Source: Streptomyces sp. HUAS YS2 (GTDB lineage: Bacteria; Actinomycetota; Actinomycetes; Streptomycetales; Streptomycetaceae). From it: a stretch of 64,000 nucleotides of DNA. The stretch spans positions 3,133,001-3,197,000 of the forward strand of contig NZ_CP137573.1 of NCBI RefSeq assembly GCF_033343995.1, written 5' to 3'. A program made the position numbers and the translations under genes. Shown here in pieces: positions 17,366-25,504 of the stretch (positions are counted from its first letter, which is position 1; every line of letters starts with the position of its first letter). The notes beneath the pieces were generated by a model. It worked only from the letters and a program-made list of their open reading frames with translations. It was not told where the DNA came from and did no database searches.

Positions 17366-18400
17366 TCAGGCGCCCGCGCCGGCCCGCCGGCGCACGACCA
17401 CGAAGCCCAGGACCGCGGCCGCGGCCGTGGCGCCCGCGGCGGACGCGATCAGCACCGTGCTGTCGCCGCCGTCCGCGAGCTCGGCGCCCGCCGCGACACC
17501 GCCCTTGGGGACGACGGTGGTCTGGGCGGTCCCCGTCTGCGTGGTCTTGCCCGGCTTCTGCGCGTCGCCGCCGAGCCAGACGGCGCGCAGCTCGCCGTTC
17601 CAGTGCAGCGTCACGCGGATCTCGCCGCCGAAGACCTTCTCGTCGCGGGTCTTGCCGGTCTGGTTCACGTGGAGCCGGCCGACCTCCTTGTCCCCCTTGA
17701 GGATCCGCGCGGTGAGCTTGCCGCCCTCCTTGAGGGTGACGAGGCCCTTGTAACCGTGGCCGAGGTCCTGCTTTGCGAACTTGCCGAGCGGGTTCTCCTG
17801 GTTCGAGTCGTCGTCGAGGCCGCCGGGGACGCCCGTGGAGACCAGGTTGCCGTCCGAGAAGAGCTCGACGCTCATCCCTCCGTAGTTGCCCGAGTCGTAC
17901 GTCTTGCCCTTGGCCTTGTCGACCGTGAGCGTGTCGATGACCGACCCGTCCTTGCGGATCAGCGCGGAGAAGGCCCCGTCGCCCTGCTTGTAGACGACGG
18001 CCTCGTACCCGTGGGCGTACTCGTACCGCTTGACCAGCTCGCCCTGCGGCTTCTCCTCGTCGACGACGACCGCCCCGATCTCACCGTCCGCCTTCAGGGT
18101 GACCTCGACGCCGGCGAACACCTTCCTGTCGACAGCCGGGGCGCCCGGGGCGCTGCCGGCCCGCAGCGTGCCGAGGGTCTCGCCGTCCTTGACGATCCGG
18201 GCGGTGAACACCTTCGGCTCGGTCTCGGTGATGTAGGCGACGAGCGCGTTGACCAGCGGGATCTCGCTCGACTTCGGCTCGGCGGCCGAGGCGGCGGCCG
18301 GCGCGTCCGCGGCGTGGGCCGCGCCGGCCGTGAGGACCGGGGTGAGGGCCACGCCGGCGACGGCGGCGGTGGCGAGGGCGGTGCGAAGGGCGATGCGCAT
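17366..18400 (-). CDS. Secreted, C-terminally anchored surface protein of unknown function
   Basis: 344 residues. A Sec signal peptide (about 1-31, ending AHA) leads to a mature region with three repeated modules, each combining a GYEAVVYKQG- or GYKGLVTLKEGG-like strand pair with (K)VFAGVEV or KVFGGEIRV strands and a D/NG-type hairpin, so it looks like a beta-rich repeat protein. The C-terminus reads PKGGVAAGAELADGG, then a hydrophobic helix, then RRR. This is the layout of a sortase or membrane anchor, though it is not LPXTG. AGGAG lies 5 nt before the ATG. The class F sortase gene is next downstream, though hairpins separate the two transcripts. Confidence 0.82.
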   Translation of the reverse strand: MRIALRTALATAAVAGVALTPVLTAGAAHAADAPAAASAAEPKSSEIPLVNALVAYITETEPKVFTARIVKDGETLGTLRAGSAPGAPAVDRKVFAGVEVTLKADGEIGAVVVDEEKPQGELVKRYEYAHGYEAVVYKQGDGAFSALIRKDGSVIDTLTVDKAKGKTYDSGNYGGMSVELFSDGNLVSTGVPGGLDDDSNQENPLGKFAKQDLGHGYKGLVTLKEGGKLTARILKGDKEVGRLHVNQTGKTRDEKVFGGEIRVTLHWNGELRAVWLGGDAQKPGKTTQTGTAQTTVVPKGGVAAGAELADGGDSTVLIASAAGATAAAAVLGFVVVRRRAGAGA

Positions 18401-18536
18401 AACGACTCCTGTGAAGACAGGTGGATGGAGGAAAGAGCCGCATGCCGCTGACGTCTCGTCCGGGTGGGGCCGTTGAGTTCCCGCTGGCTGCTGAGAAAGA
18501 ATTTATTGATCTTGTGTGCGGGACGTGTCCGTTCCA

Positions 18537-18554
18537 TGTCACGGGCCTGTGACA
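18537..18554. promoter_or_regulatory. Inverted repeat TGTCAC-N6-GTGACA
   Basis: A perfect 6-bp palindromic pair in the divergent region between the surface-protein gene and deoC, about 115 nt upstream of deoC. It could be a regulator site. The regulator is unknown. Confidence 0.35.
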
Positions 18555-18632
18555 GCCGTCACGGCGACACGTGTCCACCAGCGCGTTCGCCCCCGCGAAG
18601 CGCATGCTCGCCACCGTGAAGAAGAGGCCCCC

Positions 18633-18662
18633 TGTACACGCCGCTACGCGCGTAGATATGCT
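18633..18662 (+). promoter_or_regulatory. deoC promoter with nucleoside-regulon operator in the spacer
   Basis: TGTACA (18633-18638) and TATGCT (18657-18662) are spaced 18 nt as -35 and -10. The exact palindrome CTACGCGCGTAG (18644-18655) fills the spacer, so a bound protein would block polymerase. The deoC GTG is 6 nt past the -10 hexamer, which implies a leaderless mRNA. Confidence 0.7.
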
Positions 18663-18668
18663 CGACTG

Positions 18669-19631
18669 GTGACCATGCCCACCACTGCATCCGCAGCTTC
18701 CGCTTTCGCCGACGTAACCGCGTCCGCCGGCGCGCTGCGTCGCTTCCTCCACGGGCTCCCCGGTGTGGACCCCGTGGGTCTCGAAGCGCGCGCCGCGTCC
18801 CTCGGTACCCGCTCGATCAAGACGACGGCCAAGGCGTACGCCATCGACCTGGCCATCTCGATGATCGACCTCACGACGCTCGAAGGCGCGGACACCCCGG
18901 GCAAGGTCCGGGCGCTCGCCGCCAAGGCCGTCAACCCCGATCCGACCGACCGGACGACCCCGTCGACCGCCGCGGTCTGCGTCTACCCCGACATGGTGGC
19001 CACCGCCAAGGCCGCCCTCGCGGGCTCCGACGTGAAGGTCGCCTCGGTCGCCACCGCCTTCCCGGCCGGCCGCGCGGCCCTGCCGGTGAAGCTCGCGGAC
19101 ACCCGCGACGCCGTCGCCGCGGGCGCCGACGAGATCGACATGGTGATCGACCGCGGCGCCTTCCTGGCCGGCGACTACCTCAAGGTCTACGACGAGATCC
19201 GCGCCGTGAAGGAGGCCTCCGGGCCGGCCCGGCTCAAGGTGATCTTCGAGACCGGCGAACTCTCGACGTACGACAACATCCGCCGCGCCTCCTGGCTCGG
19301 CATGATGGCGGGCGCCGACTTCATCAAGACCTCGACCGGCAAGGTCGCGGTCAACGCCACCCCGGCGAACACGCTCCTGATGCTGGAGGCGGTCCGCGAC
19401 TTCCGCGCGCAGACCGGGATCCAGGTCGGCGTGAAGCCGGCCGGCGGCATCCGCACCTCCAAGGACGCCATCAAGTTCCTGGTCCTGGTCAACGAGACCG
19501 TCGGGACGGACTGGCTGGACAACCACTGGTTCCGCTTCGGCGCCTCCAGCCTGCTCAACGACCTGCTCATGCAGCGTCAGAAGCTGGCGACCGGCCGCTA
19601 CTCCGGCCCCGACTACGTGACGGTGGACTGA
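18669..19631 (+). CDS. deoC: Deoxyribose-phosphate aldolase
   Basis: 320 residues from GTG at 18669 (ATG at 18675 is a close alternative; neither has a Shine-Dalgarno). It splits 2-deoxyribose-5-phosphate into glyceraldehyde-3-phosphate and acetaldehyde. The class I aldolase Schiff-base lysine is Lys220 in GADFIKTSTGK, and the proton-relay lysine is Lys256 in GVKPAGGIRT. The 320-residue length with an N-terminal extension is the long actinobacterial/eukaryotic-like DeoC form. Two aldehyde dehydrogenase genes follow at 6 nt and then overlapping, which fits removal of the acetaldehyde formed. Controlled by the operator in its promoter. Confidence 0.94.
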   Translation: MTMPTTASAASAFADVTASAGALRRFLHGLPGVDPVGLEARAASLGTRSIKTTAKAYAIDLAISMIDLTTLEGADTPGKVRALAAKAVNPDPTDRTTPSTAAVCVYPDMVATAKAALAGSDVKVASVATAFPAGRAALPVKLADTRDAVAAGADEIDMVIDRGAFLAGDYLKVYDEIRAVKEASGPARLKVIFETGELSTYDNIRRASWLGMMAGADFIKTSTGKVAVNATPANTLLMLEAVRDFRAQTGIQVGVKPAGGIRTSKDAIKFLVLVNETVGTDWLDNHWFRFGASSLLNDLLMQRQKLATGRYSGPDYVTVD

Positions 19632-19636
19632 TCGAC

Positions 19637-21073
19637 ATGACCTCCCCCTTCGAGTACGCACCCGCGCCCGAGTCGCGCTCGCTCGTCGACATCGCGCCGA
19701 ACTACGGCCTGTTCATCGACGGCGAGTTCACCGACGCGGCCGACGGCAAGGTCTTCAAGACCGTCTCCCCCTCCTCCGAGGAGGTCCTCTCCGAGGTCGC
19801 ACAGGCCGGCACCGAGGATGTCGACCGCGCGGTGAAGGCGGCCCGCAAGGCGTTCGAGAAGTGGTCCGCGCTCCCCGGCTCCGAGCGCGCCAAGTACCTC
19901 TTCCGGATCGCCCGGATCATCCAGGAGCGCAGCCGCGAGCTGGCCGTCCTGGAGACCCTGGACAACGGCAAGCCGATCAAGGAGACCCGCGACGCGGACC
20001 TCCCGCTGGTCGCCGCGCACTTCTTCTACTACGCGGGCTGGGCCGACAAGCTCGACCACGCGGGCTTCGGCGCGAACCCGAAGCCGCTCGGCGTGGCCGG
20101 CCAGGTCATCCCGTGGAACTTCCCGCTGCTGATGCTGGCGTGGAAGATCGCGCCGGCGCTCGCCACCGGCAACACGGTGGTGCTCAAGCCCGCCGAGACG
20201 ACCCCGCTCACCGCCCTGTTCTTCGCGGACATCTGCCGCCAGGCCGGGCTGCCGAAGGGCGTCGTCAACATCCTTCCCGGGTACGGGGACACCGGCGCCG
20301 CGCTGGTCGCGCACCCGGACGTGAACAAGGTCGCCTTCACCGGCTCCACCGCCGTCGGCAAGGCCATCGCGCGCCAGATCGCCGGCACGGACAAGAAGGT
20401 CACCCTGGAGCTGGGCGGCAAGGGCGCGAACATCGTCTTCGACGACGCGCCGATCGACCAGGCCGTCGAGGGCATCGTCAGCGGCATCTTCTTCAACCAG
20501 GGCCAGGTCTGCTGCGCGGGCTCGCGCCTGCTGGTCCAGGAGTCGATCCACGAGGAGCTGCTCGACTCGCTGAAGCGCCGGCTGAGCACCCTGCGCCTGG
20601 GCGACCCGCTCGACAAGAACACCGACATCGGCGCGATCAACTCCGAGGAGCAGCTCTCCCGGATCACCTCGCTGGTGGCCCAGGGCGAGGCGGAGGGCGC
20701 CGAGCGCTGGACGGCGGCGTGCGACATCCCGACGGCCGGCTACTGGTTCGCCCCGACGCTGTTCACCAACGTCACGCAGGCGCACACCATCGCCCGGGAC
20801 GAGATCTTCGGCCCGGTGCTGTCGGTGCTGACGTTCCGTACGCCGGACGAGGCGGTCGCCAAGGCGAACAACAGCCAGTACGGCCTGTCGGCGGGCATCT
20901 GGACGGAGAAGGGCTCGCGGATCCTCGCGGTCGCCAACAAGCTCCGCGCGGGCGTCGTCTGGGCCAACACGTTCAACAAGTTCGACCCGACCTCGCCGTT
21001 CGGCGGCTACAAGGAGTCGGGCTTCGGCCGCGAGGGCGGCCGTCACGGTCTGGAGGCCTACCTCGATGTCTGA
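19637..21073 (+). CDS. Aldehyde dehydrogenase, catalytic half of an ALDH16-like pair
   Basis: 478 residues, starting 6 nt after deoC. It is a complete NAD(P)-dependent aldehyde dehydrogenase: the PWNFPLLMLAWKIAPAL cofactor block, KPAETTPL, FTGSTAVG, the general base Glu in LELGGKGAN, and the nucleophile Cys292 in FNQGQVCCAGSR. Operon position behind deoC suggests oxidation of acetaldehyde from deoxyribose breakdown. The stop overlaps the start of the next gene by 8 nt. Together the two resemble the catalytic and degenerate halves of the fused ALDH16 proteins. Confidence 0.93.
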   Translation: MTSPFEYAPAPESRSLVDIAPNYGLFIDGEFTDAADGKVFKTVSPSSEEVLSEVAQAGTEDVDRAVKAARKAFEKWSALPGSERAKYLFRIARIIQERSRELAVLETLDNGKPIKETRDADLPLVAAHFFYYAGWADKLDHAGFGANPKPLGVAGQVIPWNFPLLMLAWKIAPALATGNTVVLKPAETTPLTALFFADICRQAGLPKGVVNILPGYGDTGAALVAHPDVNKVAFTGSTAVGKAIARQIAGTDKKVTLELGGKGANIVFDDAPIDQAVEGIVSGIFFNQGQVCCAGSRLLVQESIHEELLDSLKRRLSTLRLGDPLDKNTDIGAINSEEQLSRITSLVAQGEAEGAERWTAACDIPTAGYWFAPTLFTNVTQAHTIARDEIFGPVLSVLTFRTPDEAVAKANNSQYGLSAGIWTEKGSRILAVANKLRAGVVWANTFNKFDPTSPFGGYKESGFGREGGRHGLEAYLDV

Positions 21074-21959
21074 GTCGTCGACGCGGCTGAGCGTCTTCAA
21101 GACCTACAAGCTGTACGTCGGGGGCAAGTTCCCCCGCTCCGAGAGCGGCCGGGTGTACGAGGTGACGGACCCGAAGGGCAAGTGGCTGGCCAACGTCCCG
21201 CAGTCGTCCCGCAAGGACGCCCGTGACGCGGTCCTCGCGGCGCGCAAGGCGTTCGGCGGCTGGTCGGGCGCGACGGCGTACAACCGGGGTCAGATCCTCT
21301 ACCGCATCGCCGAGATGCTGGAGGGCCGCCGCGAGCAGTTCACCCGCGAGGTCGCGGACGCCGAGGGCCTGTCGAAGTCCAAGGCGGCGGCGGTCGTCGA
21401 CGCGGCCATCGACCGCTGGGTCTGGTACGCGGGCTGGACGGACAAGATCGCCCAGGTCGTGGGCGGGGCGAACCCGGTCGCGGGCCCGTTCTTCAACCTG
21501 TCGACCCCGGAGCCGACCGGCGTGGTGACCGTGCTGGCGCCCCAGGAGTCGTCGTTCCTGGGCCTGGTCTCCGTGATCGCCCCGGTGATCGCGACCGGCA
21601 ACACGGCCGTGGTCGTGGCGAGCGAGAAGGCCCCGCTGCCGGCGCTGTCCCTGGGCGAGGTGCTGGCCACCTCCGACCTGCCCGGCGGCGTGGTCAACAT
21701 CCTGTCCGGCAGGGCGTCCGAGATGGGCCCGCACCTGGCGGCCCACCAGGACGTCAACGCGATCGACCTGACGGGCGCGGACGCGGATCTGGCGCGCGAG
21801 CTGGAGATCGCCGCGGCGGACAACCTGAAGCGCGTCCTGCGCCCGCGCGCGGTGGACTTCGCCGACGCCCCGGGCACGGACCGCATGACGGCCTTCCTGG
21901 AGACCAAGACCGTCTGGCACCCGACGGGTTCGCTGGGCGCGAGCGGCTCGGCGTACTAG
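21066..21959 (+). CDS. Non-catalytic half-length aldehyde dehydrogenase homologue
   Basis: 297 residues aligned to the first 60 percent or so of an aldehyde dehydrogenase (GRVYEVTDPKGKWLANVPQ, DRWVWYAGWTDKIAQVVGG, TVLAPQESSFLGLVSVIAPVIATGN, GGVVNILSG). The PWNFP cofactor motif has become APQES, and the protein stops before the regions that would hold the catalytic Glu and Cys, so it cannot be an enzyme by itself. The frame is intact and starts inside the upstream dehydrogenase gene (8-nt overlap), so it looks retained, not decayed. Likely a structural or allosteric partner of the upstream enzyme. A terminator follows. Confidence 0.88.
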   Translation: MSESSTRLSVFKTYKLYVGGKFPRSESGRVYEVTDPKGKWLANVPQSSRKDARDAVLAARKAFGGWSGATAYNRGQILYRIAEMLEGRREQFTREVADAEGLSKSKAAAVVDAAIDRWVWYAGWTDKIAQVVGGANPVAGPFFNLSTPEPTGVVTVLAPQESSFLGLVSVIAPVIATGNTAVVVASEKAPLPALSLGEVLATSDLPGGVVNILSGRASEMGPHLAAHQDVNAIDLTGADADLARELEIAAADNLKRVLRPRAVDFADAPGTDRMTAFLETKTVWHPTGSLGASGSAY

Positions 21960-21988
21960 AGCGGCCGGAGCGGCCAGAGCCGTACGGA

Positions 21989-22017
21989 ACGGCCCCCGGG
22001 TTCCACCCGGGGGCCGT
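21989..22017. terminator. Bidirectional hairpin terminator
   Basis: 13-bp perfect stem (21989-22001 with 22005-22017) and 3-nt loop, between the convergent aldehyde dehydrogenase and TetR genes. Confidence 0.85.
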
Positions 22018-22020
22018 CTC

Positions 22021-22752
22021 TCATGCCTGCCCCCGCTCCACCAGGCCCGCGACCCCGTCGAGGACGCAGTCGAGGCCCGTCTCGAACTGCCAGGCCGCGT
22101 CGTCCTTCCGGGCGGCGGTCCGGGTGTACTCGCGGTACGTGGGATAGCGCCCGGTCTCCATCAGGTACACCATCTGCGGGGCGAGCCCCCGGCGGGTGTC
22201 GTCGCCGGTCTCCCAGCCCTGTTCGCGCATGTACTGGGCGAGGGACACCTCCGTCTGCGTCGCACCGTGCACATACGCGCCGACCGTGCGGAACGCGGCC
22301 ATCATCGTGTCGGCGTCGAGCCCGAGGCCGTCCAGCGAGGCGAGTTGGCGCTCCGCCCCGGCCATCCGGTTCGGGGTCAGCGCGAAGAGCGGGGCCGGCA
22401 GCTGCGCCAGCCAGGGGTGGCGCAGCATCGCCTCCCGGGTGCGGAGCGCGTGGGCGCGCAGGGTCGCCCGCCACCCCACCGGCTCCTCCTGCGGCTCGAG
22501 CTCCGCCGAGACCAGGTCGACCATGAGGGCCCACAGCTCGTCCTTGCCGTCCACGTGCCGGTAGGCGGCCATGGGTGCGACGCCCAGTTCGGCCGCGATG
22601 CGCCGCATGGTGACGGCGCCGATGCCCTCGCCGTCCGCGAGCTCGACGGCGACCGCCGCGATGCGCTGCGGCGTCAGGGACGCACGCGGCGCGGGCGCCC
22701 GGTCGAGGCGTTCCCACAGCGAGACCTTCTCCACCTCGGTCTTCTTCGGCAC
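22021..22752 (-). CDS. TetR-family repressor of the adjacent reductase/efflux operon
   Basis: 243 residues. GTG at 22752 is chosen because GGGGAGG lies 5 nt upstream. The helix-turn-helix (TMRRIAAELGVAPMAAYRHVDGKDEL, about 50-75) is followed by a TetR C-terminal drug-binding domain of the TetR_C/Tet(R) class. The gene diverges from the FMN reductase and MFS pump genes, and perfect palindromes fill the shared promoter region. The classic arrangement suggests a ligand-released repressor that also controls itself. Confidence 0.9.
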   Translation of the reverse strand: MPKKTEVEKVSLWERLDRAPAPRASLTPQRIAAVAVELADGEGIGAVTMRRIAAELGVAPMAAYRHVDGKDELWALMVDLVSAELEPQEEPVGWRATLRAHALRTREAMLRHPWLAQLPAPLFALTPNRMAGAERQLASLDGLGLDADTMMAAFRTVGAYVHGATQTEVSLAQYMREQGWETGDDTRRGLAPQMVYLMETGRYPTYREYTRTAARKDDAAWQFETGLDCVLDGVAGLVERGQA

Positions 22753-22770
22753 GAGAACCTCCCCTTCATT

Positions 22771-22845
22771 GCGTACAGCGTATCCCCAGTGGACGGCGTA
22801 CACATCGATGTGTACGTTGTATACCTGTAGGTGTACGCCGTACAC
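22771..22845. promoter_or_regulatory. TetR operator region with multiple palindromes
   Basis: The divergent promoter holds a perfect 20-bp palindrome CGTACACATCGATGTGTACG (22797-22816), a second perfect inverted repeat GTGTACG-C-CGTACAC (22831-22845), and a related half element GCGTACAGCGTAT (22771-22783). All share the GTAC core. They lie between the starts at 22752 and 22868, so one regulator could repress both directions. Confidence 0.75.
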
Positions 22846-22867
22846 ACTCATCGCCCGAGGGGGACCC

Positions 22868-23464
22868 ATGTCCATGAACACGCCGCTCCGACTCGCCGTC
22901 GTCCAGGGCTCCACCCGCGACGGCCGCCTCGGCCCCGTCGTCGCGCACTGGATGCGCGGCCACGCCGCCGCCCGCCCGGACATGACCGTCGACCTGATCG
23001 ACCTCGCCGAGACGCCGCTGCCCACCGTCTTCCCGCAGCTCGGACAGGGGCCGGCCGACGAGGCGGACCGCGCCCTGCTGCGCGCCGTCTCACCGCGGAT
23101 CGCCGACGCCGACGCCTTCGTCGTCGTCACCCCCGAGTACAACCACAGCTACCCCGCGTCCCTGAAGAACGCGATCGACTGGCACAACAAGGAGTGGCAC
23201 GCCAAGCCCGTCGCCTTCGTCTCGTACGGCGGCTTCTCGGGCGGCCTGCGCGCCGTGGAGCACCTGCGCGGGGTCTTCGCCGAGCTGCACGCCGTCACCG
23301 TCCGCGAGGCGGTCGGACTCCAGGGCGTCTGGGCGCAGTTCGACGCCGAGGGCAAGGCCGTCGACCCGGCCGTGGACGCCGCCGCGAAGTCGATGCTCGA
23401 CCAGCTCGCCTGGTGGGGCGAGGCGCTGCGCGACGCCCGCGCCAAGCAGCCCTACGCGGCGTGA
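22868..23464 (+). CDS. NAD(P)H-dependent FMN reductase (flavodoxin-fold)
   Basis: 198 residues. The N-terminal FMN phosphate loop is GSTRDGRLG (about 14-22). The family's second flavin motif PEYNHSYPASLKNAIDW is at about 88-104, and SYGGFSGG binds the isoalloxazine. Members reduce quinones, azo dyes or supply FMNH2. ATG at 22868 has GAGGGGGA upstream. It is followed after 13 nt by the multidrug exporter, so a role in detoxifying the same compounds is plausible. Confidence 0.9.
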   Translation: MSMNTPLRLAVVQGSTRDGRLGPVVAHWMRGHAAARPDMTVDLIDLAETPLPTVFPQLGQGPADEADRALLRAVSPRIADADAFVVVTPEYNHSYPASLKNAIDWHNKEWHAKPVAFVSYGGFSGGLRAVEHLRGVFAELHAVTVREAVGLQGVWAQFDAEGKAVDPAVDAAAKSMLDQLAWWGEALRDARAKQPYAA

Positions 23465-23477
23465 CGGCGGCGGAACG

Positions 23478-24986
23478 ATGACGCAGCCACAGGCACCGAC
23501 CGCCCCCACCGCATCCGCCGCCGACCCGGCGGCCTCTCGAGAACCCGCCCGCATCCCCTACCTGGGCCTGTCCGGGCTCATGCTCGGCCTCGTCCTCGGC
23601 GCCCTCGACGGCACCGTCGTCGGCACCGCGCTGCCCACCGTCGCGGGCGAGCTCGGCGGCCTCGACCGGCTGTCCTGGGTGGTCACCGCGTACCTGCTCA
23701 CCGCCGCCGTCGCCACGCCCCTGTGGGGCAAGTGCGGCGACCTGTACGGGCGCAAGGGCGCCTATGTCTCCGCCGTCGTCGTCTTCCTCGCCGGCTCGGT
23801 CCTCTCCGGCCTGGCCGCGACCATGGACCAGCTGATCGCCTTCCGCGCCCTGCAGGGCATCGGCGCGGGCGGGCTGATGGTCGGCGCGTTCGCCCTGATC
23901 GGCACGCTGGTGTCGCCCCGGGACAGCCCCAGGATCCAAGCGATCACAGGGGCGATGCTGCCGGTCGCCTTCGCCGGAGGTCCGCTGCTCGGCGGCTTCC
24001 TCACCGACCACTACAGCTGGCGCTGGGCGTTCTACGTGAACCTGCCGGTCGGCCTCGCCGCCCTGCTGCTCGTCTCCCTCGCCCTGCGCGTACGCACCCA
24101 GCGGGTCCGCGCCCGGATCGACTGGGCGGGCGCCCTGCTCCTCACCACCGGCATCCTCGCCCTGACGCTGCTCGCGAGCTGGGCGGGCACCTCGTACGCC
24201 TGGACGTCGCCGCGGATCCTCGCCCTGGGCGCGGTCGCCACGGCGGCCCTCGCGGCCCTGGTACCGGTCGAGCGGCGCGCCGAGGAGCCGGTGCTCCCGC
24301 CCCGGCTGTTCGCCGGCCGCAACTTCACCGCGGCGCAGGTCCTGAGCTTCCTGGTCGGCGCGGGCATGCTCGCGGCGATGAACTACCTCCCGCAGTACCT
24401 GCAGTTCGTGCGCGGGCAGTCCTCCACGGCGAGCGGTCTGCTGCTGCTCCCGATGATGCTCGCCATGGTCGCCGTCCAGGTGACCACCGGCCGGATCATC
24501 GGCCGTACCGGCCGCTACCGGATCTACCCGATCCTCGGCGGGGCGCTGATGACCGTGGGCGCGCTCGCCCTGCTGCTGCTCCGCGTGGACACGCCCACCG
24601 CCGTCGCGTCCGCGCTCACCGTGCTCGTGGGCGCGGGCATGGGCTTCCTGATGCAGTCGACGGTGCTCATCACGATGTACAGCGCGCCGCCGCGCGACAT
24701 GGGCGCGGCGAGCGGCACGGTCACCCTGGTCCGCACGATCGGCGGCTCGCTCGGCGTCGCCGTCCTCGGCGCGGTCTTCACCGCCCGCCTCGGCGGCGCC
24801 GACCCGAACCTGACCCCCGAGCAGGCGCACGCGCTGCCCGGACCGGCCCGGGACGCCTTCCGGGCGGCCGTGACGCACGGCCTGCACGGGGTCGCGGCGG
24901 GCGTCGCCGTGCTGGCGGCGCTCGCCTTCGTCGTCGCCTGGTCGGTACGGGAGATCCCGCTGGACCGCGCGACCGAGAGGCCCTAG
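23478..24986 (+). CDS. MFS multidrug exporter, DHA2 (EmrB/QacA) family
   Basis: 502 residues with about 14 membrane helices. Family motifs are LDGTVVGTALPTVAGELGG in helix 1, WVVTAYLLTAAVATPLWGKCGDLYGRKG (motif A region), FRALQGIGAGGLMV (motif C/B region) and LGGFLTDHYSWRWAFYVNLPVG. These proton-driven pumps expel cationic drugs, antibiotics or pigments. It shares an operon with the FMN reductase under the divergent TetR gene. Its 3' end overlaps the convergent secreted-protein gene by 4 nt. Confidence 0.93.
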   Translation: MTQPQAPTAPTASAADPAASREPARIPYLGLSGLMLGLVLGALDGTVVGTALPTVAGELGGLDRLSWVVTAYLLTAAVATPLWGKCGDLYGRKGAYVSAVVVFLAGSVLSGLAATMDQLIAFRALQGIGAGGLMVGAFALIGTLVSPRDSPRIQAITGAMLPVAFAGGPLLGGFLTDHYSWRWAFYVNLPVGLAALLLVSLALRVRTQRVRARIDWAGALLLTTGILALTLLASWAGTSYAWTSPRILALGAVATAALAALVPVERRAEEPVLPPRLFAGRNFTAAQVLSFLVGAGMLAAMNYLPQYLQFVRGQSSTASGLLLLPMMLAMVAVQVTTGRIIGRTGRYRIYPILGGALMTVGALALLLLRVDTPTAVASALTVLVGAGMGFLMQSTVLITMYSAPPRDMGAASGTVTLVRTIGGSLGVAVLGAVFTARLGGADPNLTPEQAHALPGPARDAFRAAVTHGLHGVAAGVAVLAALAFVVAWSVREIPLDRATERP

Positions 24987-25384
24987 CCCGGCAGGAGGTC
25001 GGTCGCCTCCCCCACGACCGGGAGGGTGCCGAGCGTGCCGCCGCTCGTGATCGGGTCCGTCGCCGTGGTCGTGCCGACCGGCTGGAAGTCCGCGACCTGG
25101 GTGGCGGCGCCGTTGGCGAGCGGGTCGACGCCGGTGTTGGCCAGCGGGTCGAGCTGAAGGTCCTTCACCGGGGCGACGGCGTACGGGACGGCGTTCACGA
25201 CGCCCTGCGCCGCCTCGGTGGCGTCGCTCCCGGCCAGCGTGCCCACCGGCAGCGGGATCGGGGCCGAGGCGGCCGCCTCGGCAGCCCCGGACCCGAGGCC
25301 GAGCACCGCGCCGGCGGCGGTGACCGCCAGACCGGCCGTGCGGAGGAGGGAGCGGCGTGGCGTGGTGTCGGCGTGGCGTGCCAT
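24983..25384 (-). CDS. Small secreted Ala/Gly/Thr-rich protein
   Basis: 133 residues. The N-terminus has a twin-Arg-like PRRSLLRTAGLAVTAAGAVLG segment and an AEAAA cleavage region near residue 38, so it is exported by Tat or Sec. The mature part is low in complexity, lacks Cys, and repeats short PLANTG/PLANGA and PVG-type units. No known domain is visible. A protein of the same size and style is encoded at 31898-32299. Confidence 0.75.
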   Translation of the reverse strand: MARHADTTPRRSLLRTAGLAVTAAGAVLGLGSGAAEAAASAPIPLPVGTLAGSDATEAAQGVVNAVPYAVAPVKDLQLDPLANTGVDPLANGAATQVADFQPVGTTTATDPITSGGTLGTLPVVGEATDLLPG

Positions 25385-25504
25385 GGGATTCCCTGTCGAT
25401 CGGGTAACGGGACGGGCACCGAGCGTAGTTCCGGTGTGATGCTGGATACCAACGGCCGTCTCGGGTGGTCCCCCGCACGGGCTAATGCTTCACACTGGTG
25501 TCCC

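Noticed and set aside
18537-18554. AfsQ1-like GTCAC/GTGAC pair upstream of deoC
   Set aside because: The halves are inverted, not direct repeats, so it does not fit the AfsQ1 consensus. Kept only as an unassigned palindrome.
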